Positions 24,651 through 33,423 of a stretch of DNA of 64,000 nt are shown piece after piece (the first letter of the stretch is position 1; each line of letters opens with the position of its first letter). The notes beneath the pieces were generated by a model, which made no database searches, was not told the origin of the DNA, and saw only the letters and a list, made by a program, of their open reading frames with translations. The stretch covers positions 3,332,249 to 3,396,248 of the forward strand of contig NZ_CP038799.1 of the NCBI RefSeq assembly GCF_012223425.1, read 5' to 3'. The position numbers and the translations under genes were made by a program. The DNA is from Mycolicibacterium frederiksbergense (lineage in GTDB: Bacteria; Actinomycetota; Actinomycetes; Mycobacteriales; Mycobacteriaceae).

Positions 24651-25760
24651 CTAGACGGGGGTGTCGGCCAGCTCACGGCCGATCCGCAGCAGCTGGCCGG
24701 TCGCCCCGCCGACCGCGAACTCGGTCTGCTTGGCGGCCAGGAAGTACCGGTGAATGGGGTGATCCATGTCGATCCCGACCCCACCGTGCACGTGCACGGC
24801 GGTGTGGGCGACGCGGTGGCCGGCATCGGCCGCCCAGAACGCGGCGCCGGCCACGTCGATATCGGCGGGCAGGTCCTCGGACAGCCGCCAGGCCGCCTGG
24901 GTGAGCGTCGAGCGCAATGCCTTGACGTCGATATAGCCGTCGGCCAGCCGTGCCGACACCGCCTGGAAGCTGCCGATCGGACGATCGAACTGCTCACGTT
25001 CGCGGGCGTACACCGCGGTGAGTTCCAGGGCGCGTTCCAGCACACCCAGCTGGAACGCGCTGCGGCCCAGCGCTGCCCGGACCGTCAGCCAGGCGAGCAC
25101 CTCGCCGTCTCCGATGACGCGATCGGCGTCGACGCTCGTGCCGCCGAGCTCAAGGTGGCCGACCGCGCCGTGGCCGGTGGTGTCCAGCGTGCTCAGCGTG
25201 ACGGCGGGATCATCGGCGGTCACCAGGAAGACCTTGGTACCCGCCTCGGTCTCGGCGGGAACCAGGTAGGCATCGGCCACCGGGCCGTAGGCCACCTGGG
25301 TCCGTGACCCGGTCAGCCGGAACCCGGCACCCTCAGGGCCTTCCACGGATGCAGCCTGGACCGGGCCCTGGCCCATCTCGCCGTCCAGCGCCACCGTGAC
25401 GATCTTGCTGCCGTTGACGGCGGGCACCGCCCACTCCTGCTGTAGCGCTTCGGACGCGAACCGCTCCAGCGCGCCGGCGGCGAGCACCGCCGATTCCAGG
25501 TAGGGGACCGCGGACAGTTGCCGCCCCAGTGCGGTCAGCACGGCCGCCTGCTCGAGGACGCCGAATCCGCCGCCGCCCAAGGACTCCGGGGCGGCGGTGG
25601 ACAGGATGTCGGCCTCGATCAGCTTGGCCCACAGGTCGCGGTCGAAGCGATCGTCGAGCCCGTCGAGCACGCGCTGGTGCTCGGGGGTGACCACCGATTC
25701 GGTGATGGTGCGCACCAGGCCGCCGAGATCGACGGAGGCTTCGGTAGGGGTGAAGTCCAT
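24651..25760 (-). CDS. fadE27: Acyl-CoA dehydrogenase FadE27 (ChsE5)
   Basis: A 369-residue acyl-CoA dehydrogenase subunit with RAALGRSAFQLGVLERALELTAVYAREREQFDRPIGSFQAV and the C-terminal HGGVGIDMDHPIHRYF. In M. tuberculosis FadE26 and FadE27 (Rv3504/Rv3505) form an alpha2beta2 dehydrogenase that oxidises C26 steroid-CoA. It sits between fadE26 (9 nt gap) and fadD17 (3 nt gap). Confidence 0.92.
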   Translation of the reverse strand: MDFTPTEASVDLGGLVRTITESVVTPEHQRVLDGLDDRFDRDLWAKLIEADILSTAAPESLGGGGFGVLEQAAVLTALGRQLSAVPYLESAVLAAGALERFASEALQQEWAVPAVNGSKIVTVALDGEMGQGPVQAASVEGPEGAGFRLTGSRTQVAYGPVADAYLVPAETEAGTKVFLVTADDPAVTLSTLDTTGHGAVGHLELGGTSVDADRVIGDGEVLAWLTVRAALGRSAFQLGVLERALELTAVYAREREQFDRPIGSFQAVSARLADGYIDVKALRSTLTQAAWRLSEDLPADIDVAGAAFWAADAGHRVAHTAVHVHGGVGIDMDHPIHRYFLAAKQTEFAVGGATGQLLRIGRELADTPV

Positions 25761-25769
25761 GTCTGTTCC

Positions 25770-26948
25770 TTAACGGTTCACTCGGGGCAGGCCGAGTGCG
25801 ACCATGCCGATGATGTCGCGCTGGATCTCGTTGGTACCGCCGCCGAAGGTCAGGATCAGGCAGGAGCGGTGCATGCGCTCGACCCGCCCGCGCAGCAGCG
25901 CACCCGGCGATCCGGTCCGCAGCGTCGCCGAGGTTCCGAGCACCTCCATCAGCAGGCGGTAGGCCTCGGTGGCGAGTTCGGTCCCGAACACCTTGGCCGC
26001 GGACGCATCGGCCGGGGACGGGGCGGCATCGCTGGACGCCAGCTCCCAGTTGATGAGCTTGAGCACCTCGGCCTTGGCGTGCACCCGGGCCAGGTTGAGC
26101 TGGACCCACTCGGAGTCGATCAGCCGCTTGCCGTGCACATCCTTGGTGTTCTGCGCCCATTCGCGAACACCGTTGAGCGCGACGAAGATCGGCTGCGCCG
26201 ACACCAGAGCGACCCGCTCGTGGTTGAGCTGGTTGGTGACCAGCTTCCAGCCGGCGTTCTCCTCGCCGACCAGGGCGCTGGTCGGCACCCGGACATCCTG
26301 GTAATAGGTGGCGCTGGTGTCGACCCCGGACATGGTGTGCACCGGGGTCCAGGAGAAGCCCTCGGCGGTGGTCGGCACGATCAGCATCGAGATGCCGCGG
26401 TGCTTCTTGGCTTCCGGGTTCGTGCGCACCGCCAGCCACACGTAATCGGCGTAGGCGATCAGGCTGGTCCACATCTTCTGGCCATTGATGACGTATTCGT
26501 CGCCGCTGCGCACGGCGGTGGTGCGCAGCGAGGCAAGGTCGGTGCCCGCGCCCGGCTCGGAGTAGCCGATGGAGAAATGCAACTTGCCGGCCGCGATCTT
26601 GGGCAGGAAGAACTGCTTCTGTTCCTCGGTGCCGAAATGCATGATGGTCGGCGCGACCGAGTTGATGGTCAGGAACGGCACCGGCACATTGGCGATCGAG
26701 GCCTCGTCGTTGAAGATCAGGCCGTCCATCGGCGGGCGCGCCTGGCCGCCGTACTCCTTGGGCCAGGACAGTGTCAGCCAGCCGTCCTTGCCCATCTGCT
26801 CGACGGTTTCGCGGTAGACATTGCCGCGGCCCATCTCGCCATCGCTGGCGCCCAGTGCCTCGGCCCGCTCCGGAGTCATCAGTTTCTGGAAGTACGACCG
26901 CAGTTCGCGGCGCAACTCCTCCTGCTCGGCGGTATAACCGATCCGCAT
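25770..26948 (-). CDS. fadE26: Acyl-CoA dehydrogenase FadE26 (ChsE4)
   Basis: A 392-residue acyl-CoA dehydrogenase. MRIGYTAEQEELRREL starts the helical domain, then YSEPGAGTDLASLRT (FAD/substrate loop) and the C-terminal TFGGGTNEIQRDII. Partner of FadE27 in the heterotetrameric steroid-CoA dehydrogenase. ATG 26948 is chosen by alignment to the family N-terminus; an upstream extension would run into the KstR-type control region. First gene of the fadE26-fadE27-fadD17 operon. Confidence 0.92.
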   Translation of the reverse strand: MRIGYTAEQEELRRELRSYFQKLMTPERAEALGASDGEMGRGNVYRETVEQMGKDGWLTLSWPKEYGGQARPPMDGLIFNDEASIANVPVPFLTINSVAPTIMHFGTEEQKQFFLPKIAAGKLHFSIGYSEPGAGTDLASLRTTAVRSGDEYVINGQKMWTSLIAYADYVWLAVRTNPEAKKHRGISMLIVPTTAEGFSWTPVHTMSGVDTSATYYQDVRVPTSALVGEENAGWKLVTNQLNHERVALVSAQPIFVALNGVREWAQNTKDVHGKRLIDSEWVQLNLARVHAKAEVLKLINWELASSDAAPSPADASAAKVFGTELATEAYRLLMEVLGTSATLRTGSPGALLRGRVERMHRSCLILTFGGGTNEIQRDIIGMVALGLPRVNR

Positions 26949-27024
26949 GGGGACGTCCTCACTGTTCGGGGTTGGTTGCCGGTGCACCGGCGGGCACATG
27001 GTGGTACCCGTCCATCTGTCTCGT

Positions 27025-27038
27025 TGTAACACGTTCTA
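27025..27038. promoter_or_regulatory. KstR-type operator between fadE26 and fdxD
   Basis: TGTAACACGTTCTA, identical to the site upstream of fadD19, fully fits TnnAACnnGTTnnA. A forward -10-like TAGTCT follows at 27037-27042 for fdxD-hsd4A; the reverse side serves fadE26-fadE27-fadD17. Confidence 0.88.
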
Positions 27039-27113
27039 GTCTTGCGGTCCAGGGCGGTATTGTCGGACAGCACAGGGACAGCCCGCCCTGACCCGGAGTG
27101 CGAGGAGGTTGTC

Positions 27114-27305
27114 ATGCACGTAGAAGTCGATCGTGACCGCTGCGAAGGCAATGCGGTGTGTCTCGGTATCGCCCCCGACCTGTTTGATCTCGATGACGAT
27201 GACTACGCGGTGGTGAAGGCCGACCCGGTGCCCGCCGACCAGGAGGACCTGGCTGAGCAGTCCATCGCAGAATGCCCACGGGCAGCCCTGATCCGAAAAG
27301 ACTAA
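27114..27305 (+). CDS. fdxD: Ferredoxin FdxD (3Fe-4S type)
   Basis: A 63-residue ferredoxin with cysteines at 10, 16 and 54 (CEGNAVC and ECPRAAL). A missing fourth ligand is the pattern for a 3Fe-4S cluster of the P450-partner class. Matches Rv3503c in length and place. It probably supplies electrons to a sterol-pathway oxygenase such as Cyp142 (inference). ATG 27114 follows GAGGAGG-like sequence. Confidence 0.9.
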   Translation: MHVEVDRDRCEGNAVCLGIAPDLFDLDDDDYAVVKADPVPADQEDLAEQSIAECPRAALIRKD

Positions 27306-27327
27306 AGAGACTAGAGGTATTCGTACA

Positions 27328-28257
27328 GTGGCTCCAGACACCGCAACGAACGAAAATCCGATCGATCTGTCCGGCAAGGTCGCCGTCGTCACCGGCGCGG
27401 CCGCAGGCCTCGGCCGCGCCGAGGCGATCGGGCTGGCCCGAGCCGGCGCGACCGTGGTGGTCAACGACATGGCCGGCGCGCTCGACGCATCCGATGTGCT
27501 CGCCGAGATCGAGGCCGCCGGGTCCAAGGGCGTGGCGGTGGCCGGCGATATCAGCGCCCGCAGCACCGCGGACGAACTGGTGGAGACCGCGGATCGGCTG
27601 GGGGGCCTGGGCATCGTGGTCAACAACGCCGGCATCACCCGGGACCGCATGCTGTTCAACATGTCCGACGATGACTGGGATGCGGTGATCGCCGTGCATC
27701 TGCGTGGGCATTTCCTGCTGACCCGCAATGCCGCGACCTACTGGAAGGCCAAGGCCAAGGAGTCGGCCGAGGGTCAGGTGTACGGCCGGATCATCAACAC
27801 GTCCTCGGAGGCCGGTATCGCCGGGCCGGTCGGGCAGGCCAACTACGGTGCGGCCAAGGCCGGTATCACCGCATTGACGCTGTCGGCGGCGCGCGGCCTG
27901 AGCCGCTACGGCGTGCGCGCCAATGCGATCGCGCCGCGCGCACGCACGGCGATGACCGCCGACGTGTTCGGCGACGCGCCCGAACTCGGCGAGGGTCAGG
28001 TCGACGCGCTGTCACCCGAACATGTCGTCACCTTGGTGAGCTACCTGGCGTCCCCGGCGTCGGACCGGGTCAACGGTCAGCTGTTCATCGTGTACGGCCC
28101 GACGGTGACCCTGGTTGCCGCGCCGGTGGCCGCGCAGCGTTTCGACGCGGGCGGCGACGCCTGGGACCCGGCGGCACTCAGCGCAACGCTGGGGGACTTC
28201 TTTGCTGAGAGGGATCCGGAAATAGGATTCTCCGCTACTGCGCTGATGGGTTCTTGA
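27328..28257 (+). CDS. hsd4A: Steroid side-chain hydroxyacyl-CoA/17-hydroxysteroid dehydrogenase Hsd4A
   Basis: A 309-residue SDR with TGAAAGLGRAEA (cofactor), NNAGITRD, INTSSEAG (Ser) and YGAAKAGIT (Tyr/Lys), followed by the C-terminal extension seen in Rv3502c. Hsd4A acts on beta-hydroxyacyl-CoA in the side chain and on 17-hydroxysteroids. The start is GTG 27328, 22 nt after fdxD. The next gene, yrbE4A, is 273 bp downstream with its own promoter region. Confidence 0.88.
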   Translation: MAPDTATNENPIDLSGKVAVVTGAAAGLGRAEAIGLARAGATVVVNDMAGALDASDVLAEIEAAGSKGVAVAGDISARSTADELVETADRLGGLGIVVNNAGITRDRMLFNMSDDDWDAVIAVHLRGHFLLTRNAATYWKAKAKESAEGQVYGRIINTSSEAGIAGPVGQANYGAAKAGITALTLSAARGLSRYGVRANAIAPRARTAMTADVFGDAPELGEGQVDALSPEHVVTLVSYLASPASDRVNGQLFIVYGPTVTLVAAPVAAQRFDAGGDAWDPAALSATLGDFFAERDPEIGFSATALMGS

Positions 28258-28294
28258 CTTCGGAGAATTGCATATCCGCGCGGTTCGGAGCCGA

Positions 28295-28308
28295 TAGAAC
28301 ACGTTCTA
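28295..28308. promoter_or_regulatory. KstR-type operator upstream of mce4 (perfect palindrome)
   Basis: TAGAACACGTTCTA is a self-complementary 14-mer and an exact fit to TnnAACnnGTTnnA. It lies 67 bp upstream of the mce4 -35 box, in the 273-bp gap between hsd4A and yrbE4A. Confidence 0.88.
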
Positions 28309-28374
28309 GAATGACCTCGATCACACCGGCTGTGACCAGCAAAAACGGGAGATTTCCACGAAGATTGCGGTTCT

Positions 28375-28404
28375 TTGACACTGTGAACGTGTTCTAGTTA
28401 CTAT
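28375..28404 (+). promoter_or_regulatory. mce4 promoter with KstR-like site in its spacer
   Basis: TTGACA (28375-28380), an 18-nt spacer and TACTAT (28399-28404) form a consensus SigA-type promoter. The spacer contains GTGAACGTGTTCTA (28383-28396), which fits the KstR pattern except for the first base (G for T). The start point would be near 28411, giving a 5' UTR of about 120 nt before yrbE4A. Confidence 0.65.
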
Positions 28405-28530
28405 GAGCCCGCTCACTAAGCGCAGCGTGCACACCGAGGGTGGAAAGACCGCCAGAGCGGACAGATTCCGGCTATTGTCGGGTTCTTCGCCAGTGCGGGA
28501 CGCCAACCCCGTTCGAGAATGGAGTCGAGG

Positions 28531-29292
28531 TTGATCGAACAGCTTGCGGCTCCGGCGCGGGCCGTGGGTGGGTTCGTGGAAATGGCCATCGACACCTTCG
28601 TCAAGATGTTTAAAAGGCCGTTCCAGTTCCGCGAATTTCTCGATCAGACGTGGATGATCGCGCGGGTGTCGTTGGTGCCGACGCTCCTGGTGTCCATTCC
28701 GTTCACGGTGCTGGTCGCCTTCACCCTCAACATCCTCCTTCGCGAGATCGGCGCGGCTGACCTTTCCGGGTCGGGTACTGCATTCGGGACCGTGACACAG
28801 CTTGGTCCGATAACGACTGTGCTCGTTGTCGCGGGCGCAGGGGCGACCGCGATATGCGCCGACCTCGGCGCGCGGACCATCCGCGAGGAGATCGACGCAA
28901 TGCGCGTGCTGGGCATCGACCCGATCCATCGCTTGGTGGTGCCCCGCGTGCTGGCATCGACAGTCGTGGCGATGTTGCTCAACGGCTTTGTCATCCTGAT
29001 CGGTCTGAGCGGGGGATATGTATTTTCCGTGCTCCTCCAGGGAGTCAACCCAGGGGCTTTCATCAGTGGCCTGACCATTCTCACCGGTTTGGGCGAGCTG
29101 ATCATCTCGGAAGTCAAGGCTGTGCTGTTCGGTCTGATGGCGGGACTCGTGGGTTGTTACCGCGGGCTCACCGTGAAAGGCGGGCCCAAGGGCGTTGGAG
29201 AAGCCGTCAACGAAACCGTCATCTATGCCTTCATCTGTCTCTTCGTGATCAATGTGCTGATGACTGCCATCGGCGTCCGGGTTCTCGACTGA
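28531..29292 (+). CDS. yrbE4A: Mce4 permease subunit YrbE4A (MlaE-like)
   Basis: A 253-residue MlaE-family integral membrane protein with about five TM segments and the conserved DLGARTIREEIDAMRVLGIDP cytoplasmic motif that contacts the MceG ATPase. TTG 28531 is preferred: GGAG sits 6 nt upstream and the product then begins M-I-E-Q-L as in M. tuberculosis; an ATG at 28519 is the alternative. Forms the cholesterol importer channel with YrbE4B. Stop overlaps yrbE4B as TGATG. Confidence 0.92.
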   Translation: MIEQLAAPARAVGGFVEMAIDTFVKMFKRPFQFREFLDQTWMIARVSLVPTLLVSIPFTVLVAFTLNILLREIGAADLSGSGTAFGTVTQLGPITTVLVVAGAGATAICADLGARTIREEIDAMRVLGIDPIHRLVVPRVLASTVVAMLLNGFVILIGLSGGYVFSVLLQGVNPGAFISGLTILTGLGELIISEVKAVLFGLMAGLVGCYRGLTVKGGPKGVGEAVNETVIYAFICLFVINVLMTAIGVRVLD

Positions 29293-30146
29293 TGAGTCAG
29301 CTGGGAAGCTACGACGTCACCCTGCGCCTGCGGCGGGTGCTGGGACGGATACCCCGTGCCGTCGACTCATTCGGCGAGCAGGCGCTGTTCTACGGCGAAT
29401 CGATCCGATACATCCCGAACGCGTTACGGCGGTATCGCAGAGAAACGTTTCGGCTGATCGCAGAGATGACACTGGGCACCGGTGCGCTCATCCTCATCGG
29501 CGGTACAGTCGGCGTGGCGGCGTTTCTCACTTTGGCTTCGGGCGGCGTCATCGCCGTGCAGGGTTACCAGTCTTTGGGCAACATCGGCATCGAAGCGCTC
29601 ACCGGATTCCTGAGTGCTTACCTGAATGTGCGCATAGTGGCGCCGATCATCGCGGGCATCGCACTCGCCGCCACCATCGGCGCCGGCACCACTGCCCAGC
29701 TGGGGGCGATGCGCATCGCCGAGGAGATCGACGCTGTCGAATCGATGGCCGTGCATTCGGTGTCCTACATGGTGTCAACCCGGATCGTCGCTGGGCTGGT
29801 GGCAATCATCCCGCTGTATTCTCTTGCCACGTTGGCGGCGTTCTTCTCTGCGCGCACCATCACCGTCTACGTCAACGGACAATCTGCTGGTCTCTACGAT
29901 CACTACTTCAATACGTTCCTGATACCGACCGACCTCTTGTGGTCGTTCGCGCAGGCGATCGTGATGGCGATCTCGGTCATGCTGGTCCACACCTACCACG
30001 GATACAACGCGTCGGGCGGTCCGGTAGGAGTGGGCGTCGCGGTGGGCAAGGCGGTTCGGACGTCGCTGATCGTTGTCGTCGCCATCACATTGCTCATTTC
30101 CCTTGGCGTGTATGGCGCCACCGGTAACTTCAACCTGGCTGGCTAG
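29292..30146 (+). CDS. yrbE4B: Mce4 permease subunit YrbE4B (MlaE-like)
   Basis: A 284-residue MlaE-family protein. It has an amphipathic N-terminus, hydrophobic segments, GAMRIAEEIDAVESMAV (coupling helix region) and a C-terminal TM pair. The coupled TGATG start follows yrbE4A. Pairs with YrbE4A as the membrane part of the Mce4 sterol transporter. Confidence 0.92.
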   Translation: MSQLGSYDVTLRLRRVLGRIPRAVDSFGEQALFYGESIRYIPNALRRYRRETFRLIAEMTLGTGALILIGGTVGVAAFLTLASGGVIAVQGYQSLGNIGIEALTGFLSAYLNVRIVAPIIAGIALAATIGAGTTAQLGAMRIAEEIDAVESMAVHSVSYMVSTRIVAGLVAIIPLYSLATLAAFFSARTITVYVNGQSAGLYDHYFNTFLIPTDLLWSFAQAIVMAISVMLVHTYHGYNASGGPVGVGVAVGKAVRTSLIVVVAITLLISLGVYGATGNFNLAG

Positions 30147-30159
30147 AAAGGAGAGCGCA

Positions 30160-31350
30160 GTGCCGAGAACCGCCGCGATCAGAATCGCCGCAGCAGTACT
30201 GTCGTCGATAATTGCCGCGTTCTCGCTGCTCACCTATCTCGCCTACACCGCTGCTTTCACCCGGACCGACACCGTGACGGTGACCTCGTCGCGAGCTGGC
30301 CTGGTCATGGACAGAGATGCCAAGGTCAAGTACCGCGGCATTCAAATCGGCAAGGTGGAGGACATCGCATACTCCGGTGACCGGGCGAAGCTGACGCTTG
30401 CCATCAACCGCGACGAGATGCGCTATGTTCCCTCCAACGCGCCGGTGCGCATCGCGAGCACGACGGTGTTCGGTGCGAAGTCGGTGGAATTCCTTGCGCC
30501 GGAACAACCGTCCGATACCCCGCTGCGACCAGGAGCCAGCGTCCAGGCCGACGCGGTGCAGTTGGAAGCCAATACGCTGTTCCAGAACCTGATCGATGTG
30601 TTGAACAAGGTCAACCCGACGCACCTCAACGCGACCATGTCGGCCCTAGCGGAGGGCTTGCGCGGGCATGGTGACGATTTCGGGGCCACCGCAGCTGGAC
30701 TCAATCAGCTACTTGCGCAGTTGAATCCGAAGTTGCCGATGTTCGAGTCCGTCGTCTCACAGCTAGCGACAGTGACCGACATCTACGGCGATGCCGGACC
30801 CGGCCTGGTGACTGTGATCGACAATGTGCCGGCGATCAGCGATACGGTGGTAGGCGAGCAGGAGAATTTGAACGCGACACTGCTCGCGGCGATCGGTTTG
30901 GCCAACGAGGGGGCCACCACGCTGGAGCCGGGGGCTGACGATTACATCGCCGCCATTCAGCGGCTGAGAGCGCCGCTCGCGGTGCTGGGCGAATATTCGC
31001 CGGTGCTCGGCTGCATCGTGCAGGGTGTGGCGATTGGAGCCCAGCGCGGGGCGGATATCGTCGGTGGCAAGAAACCTGGTGCGATGGTCAGTTCCAGCTT
31101 CGTGCTGGGCGTGCCGTCGTACACCTATCCGGAGAGCCTGCCGATCGTGAATGCGTCGGGCGGGCCCAACTGCCGTGGCCTTCCGCACCTTCCCACCAAG
31201 CAGTACGGCGGCTCATTCTTCAAGTCGCCGTTCCTGGTCACCGACAACGCGCTCATTCCCTACGAGCCGTTCACGGAGGTTCAGGTCGACGCCCCGTCGA
31301 CGTTCCAGTTCCTGTTCAACGGTGCCTTCGCAGAACGCGATGACTTCTGA
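30160..31350 (+). CDS. mce4A: Mce4A, MlaD-domain sterol transport protein
   Basis: A 396-residue Mce protein: N-terminal TM (about 10-30), MlaD/MCE domain starting VTSSRAGLVMDRDAKVKYRGIQIGKVEDI, then the long helical needle region and a C-terminal tail. GTG 30160 follows AAAGGAGAG; an upstream in-frame ATG lies inside yrbE4B. One of six Mce4 subunits building the envelope-spanning tunnel for cholesterol. Confidence 0.93.
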   Translation: MPRTAAIRIAAAVLSSIIAAFSLLTYLAYTAAFTRTDTVTVTSSRAGLVMDRDAKVKYRGIQIGKVEDIAYSGDRAKLTLAINRDEMRYVPSNAPVRIASTTVFGAKSVEFLAPEQPSDTPLRPGASVQADAVQLEANTLFQNLIDVLNKVNPTHLNATMSALAEGLRGHGDDFGATAAGLNQLLAQLNPKLPMFESVVSQLATVTDIYGDAGPGLVTVIDNVPAISDTVVGEQENLNATLLAAIGLANEGATTLEPGADDYIAAIQRLRAPLAVLGEYSPVLGCIVQGVAIGAQRGADIVGGKKPGAMVSSSFVLGVPSYTYPESLPIVNASGGPNCRGLPHLPTKQYGGSFFKSPFLVTDNALIPYEPFTEVQVDAPSTFQFLFNGAFAERDDF

Positions 31351-32384
31351 TGGGGCAACGGGCATTGCCGGTCAAGGTCGGCATCTTCGTTGTGGTGATG
31401 CTCATCGTGGCCGCCGGCTTGGTGGTGGTCTTCGGCGAGTTCCGGTTCGCCGCGAGCAACCGTTATCACGCCACATTCAGTGACGCGTCGCGCTTGGACG
31501 GCGGTACCGACGTCCGGATCGCCGGCGTGCCGGTGGGAACTGTCGACGCCGTGACGTTAAACGCCGACAACACCGTCGATGTGGCGTTCAGCCTGGACAA
31601 GAAATATCAGTTGTACACGTCGACGCGGGCCGTGATCCGCTATGAAAACCTGGTCGGCGACCGCTTCATGGAAATCACAACCGGTCCCGGCGAGCTGAGG
31701 AAGTTGCCCGTGGGTGGGATGATCGGCATGGAGCAGACCCAGCCGGCTTTGGATCTCGACGCGCTGCTCGGTGGTCTGCGCCCGGTGGTCAAGGGGCTGA
31801 ACGGGGAGCAGATCAATCAGATAAGCGGCGCCATCCTCGAGTTGCTGCAGGGCGAGGGTGGTGCCCTGTCTCGGTTGCTCTCGGAGTCCGGGACGTTCAG
31901 TCAGACACTGGGCGATCGCTACCAGGTGATCTCCGAGGTGATCAACAACCTCAACGAGGTGCTGGGAACCATCGACGCGAAAAGTGCCGAGTTCGATTCC
32001 AGCGTGGACGAATTGCAGCAGCTCGTCAGCGGGCTTGCGGCGGGTCGTGACCCGATCGCGGGGGCGATACCGCCGCTGGCCTCAACGGCGACAGATCTGA
32101 CGGAGATGCTGGCTGATTCGCGACGACCGCTGCAGGGCGTCCTCGAGAACCTCCGCCCGCTGGCGACTGAGTTCGACAATCGCAAGGCCGAGGTCAACCA
32201 GGTCATCGAACCGCTGGCAGAGAACTACCTGCGGCTCAACTCACTCGGAGCCTACGGCTCCTACTTCAACTACTACATATGCGCTACGACGCTCAAATTC
32301 AACGGGCCGGCGGGCAGCGACATCTACCTGCCGATCGGTGGCGTGCCCGACCTTTCTAAAGGCAGGTGCTCTGACAATGGATAA
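31350..32384 (+). CDS. mce4B: Mce4B, MlaD-domain sterol transport protein
   Basis: 344 residues. TM anchor VKVGIFVVVMLIVAAGLVVVF, MCE domain with SRLDGGTDVRIAGVPVGTVD, then a helical region with repeated hydrophobic heptads (GLNGEQINQISGAILELLQGE) and a Cys-containing C-terminus. The ATG shares a base with the mce4A stop (TGATG), and the 3' end overlaps mce4C by 8 nt. Confidence 0.93.
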   Translation: MGQRALPVKVGIFVVVMLIVAAGLVVVFGEFRFAASNRYHATFSDASRLDGGTDVRIAGVPVGTVDAVTLNADNTVDVAFSLDKKYQLYTSTRAVIRYENLVGDRFMEITTGPGELRKLPVGGMIGMEQTQPALDLDALLGGLRPVVKGLNGEQINQISGAILELLQGEGGALSRLLSESGTFSQTLGDRYQVISEVINNLNEVLGTIDAKSAEFDSSVDELQQLVSGLAAGRDPIAGAIPPLASTATDLTEMLADSRRPLQGVLENLRPLATEFDNRKAEVNQVIEPLAENYLRLNSLGAYGSYFNYYICATTLKFNGPAGSDIYLPIGGVPDLSKGRCSDNG

Positions 32385-33423
32385 AACGTTACGGGCGGGC
32401 TTCTTCGGCATCGTGGTAGTGGTGTGCGTCTTGTTCGTCGCGTTCGGCTACAGCTCTCTGCCGTTTTATCCGCAGGGGAAATCGTATGAGGCCTTCTTCG
32501 CCGATGCCAGCGGTATCTCGCCGGGTAATGACGTCAACATCTCCGGTATTACCGTCGGCAGTGTGACCGATGTCGGGCTCGCCGGCGATGCCGCGCGTGT
32601 GACGTTCACCGTGAACCGGAAGCACAGATTGGGTGATCAGACGCTGGTGTCGATCCGGACGGATACAGTTCTGGGGGCGAGATCACTGGGTATCGTGCCG
32701 CAGGGCGGTGGATCAGTGACCTCTATTCCCCTGAGCCGCACCACAGTTCCGTATACCTTGAATTCGGCCCTGCAGGATCTCGGTCAGAATTCCGCTGCGC
32801 TCGACAAAGACCAGCTGACTCAGGCATTGACGGTACTGACGAATTCATTTCGCGACGCGACGCCCGAACTGCGCCGCACGCTCGATGGGGTGGCCACGCT
32901 GTCGAGCAGTATCAACGCCAACGACGAAGCGCTGGGTCAGCTATTGGCACGTGCGAAATCGGTGATCGGGATGCTCGCGGACAGGGCAGGCCAGGTGAAC
33001 ACACTTGTCACCGACGGCAACCAACTGTTCGCCGCGCTCGACGAGCGGCGGATCGCACTCAGTACGCTGATCGCGGGTATCGATGATGTCTCCGAGCAGC
33101 TTTCGGGATTTGTTGCCGATAATCGCCGGGAATTCGGCCCGGCGTTGAAGAAGTTGAATGCGGTGTTGGACAATCTGCTCGAACGTCGTGAGCACATCAG
33201 TGAGGCGTTGAAGCGGCTACCGCCATATGCCACTGCGCTCGGCGAGTCGGTCGGATCCGCTTCGGGTTTCATGGTCAACCTGCCCAATGCGATACCGAAC
33301 AACACTCAGACTGCTCTTCTGCTGGACGCTTACTTCCAACCGGGCAAGATCCCGGACAGCCTGGCTGACTTGTTGCGTGGATTCATCAACGAGCGATTGA
33401 TCATAAGGCCTAAGACACCATGA
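32377..33423 (+). CDS. mce4C: Mce4C, MlaD-domain sterol transport protein
   Basis: 348 residues, starting MDKTLRAGFFGIVVVVCVLFVAFGY (TM anchor). The MCE domain has ASGISPGNDVNISGITVGSVTDVGLAGD; a helical needle follows. ATG 32377 lies in the end of mce4B; an earlier in-frame ATG would extend further into mce4B and lacks the family N-terminus. Ends in an ATGA overlap with mce4D. Confidence 0.92.
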   Translation: MDKTLRAGFFGIVVVVCVLFVAFGYSSLPFYPQGKSYEAFFADASGISPGNDVNISGITVGSVTDVGLAGDAARVTFTVNRKHRLGDQTLVSIRTDTVLGARSLGIVPQGGGSVTSIPLSRTTVPYTLNSALQDLGQNSAALDKDQLTQALTVLTNSFRDATPELRRTLDGVATLSSSINANDEALGQLLARAKSVIGMLADRAGQVNTLVTDGNQLFAALDERRIALSTLIAGIDDVSEQLSGFVADNRREFGPALKKLNAVLDNLLERREHISEALKRLPPYATALGESVGSASGFMVNLPNAIPNNTQTALLLDAYFQPGKIPDSLADLLRGFINERLIIRPKTP

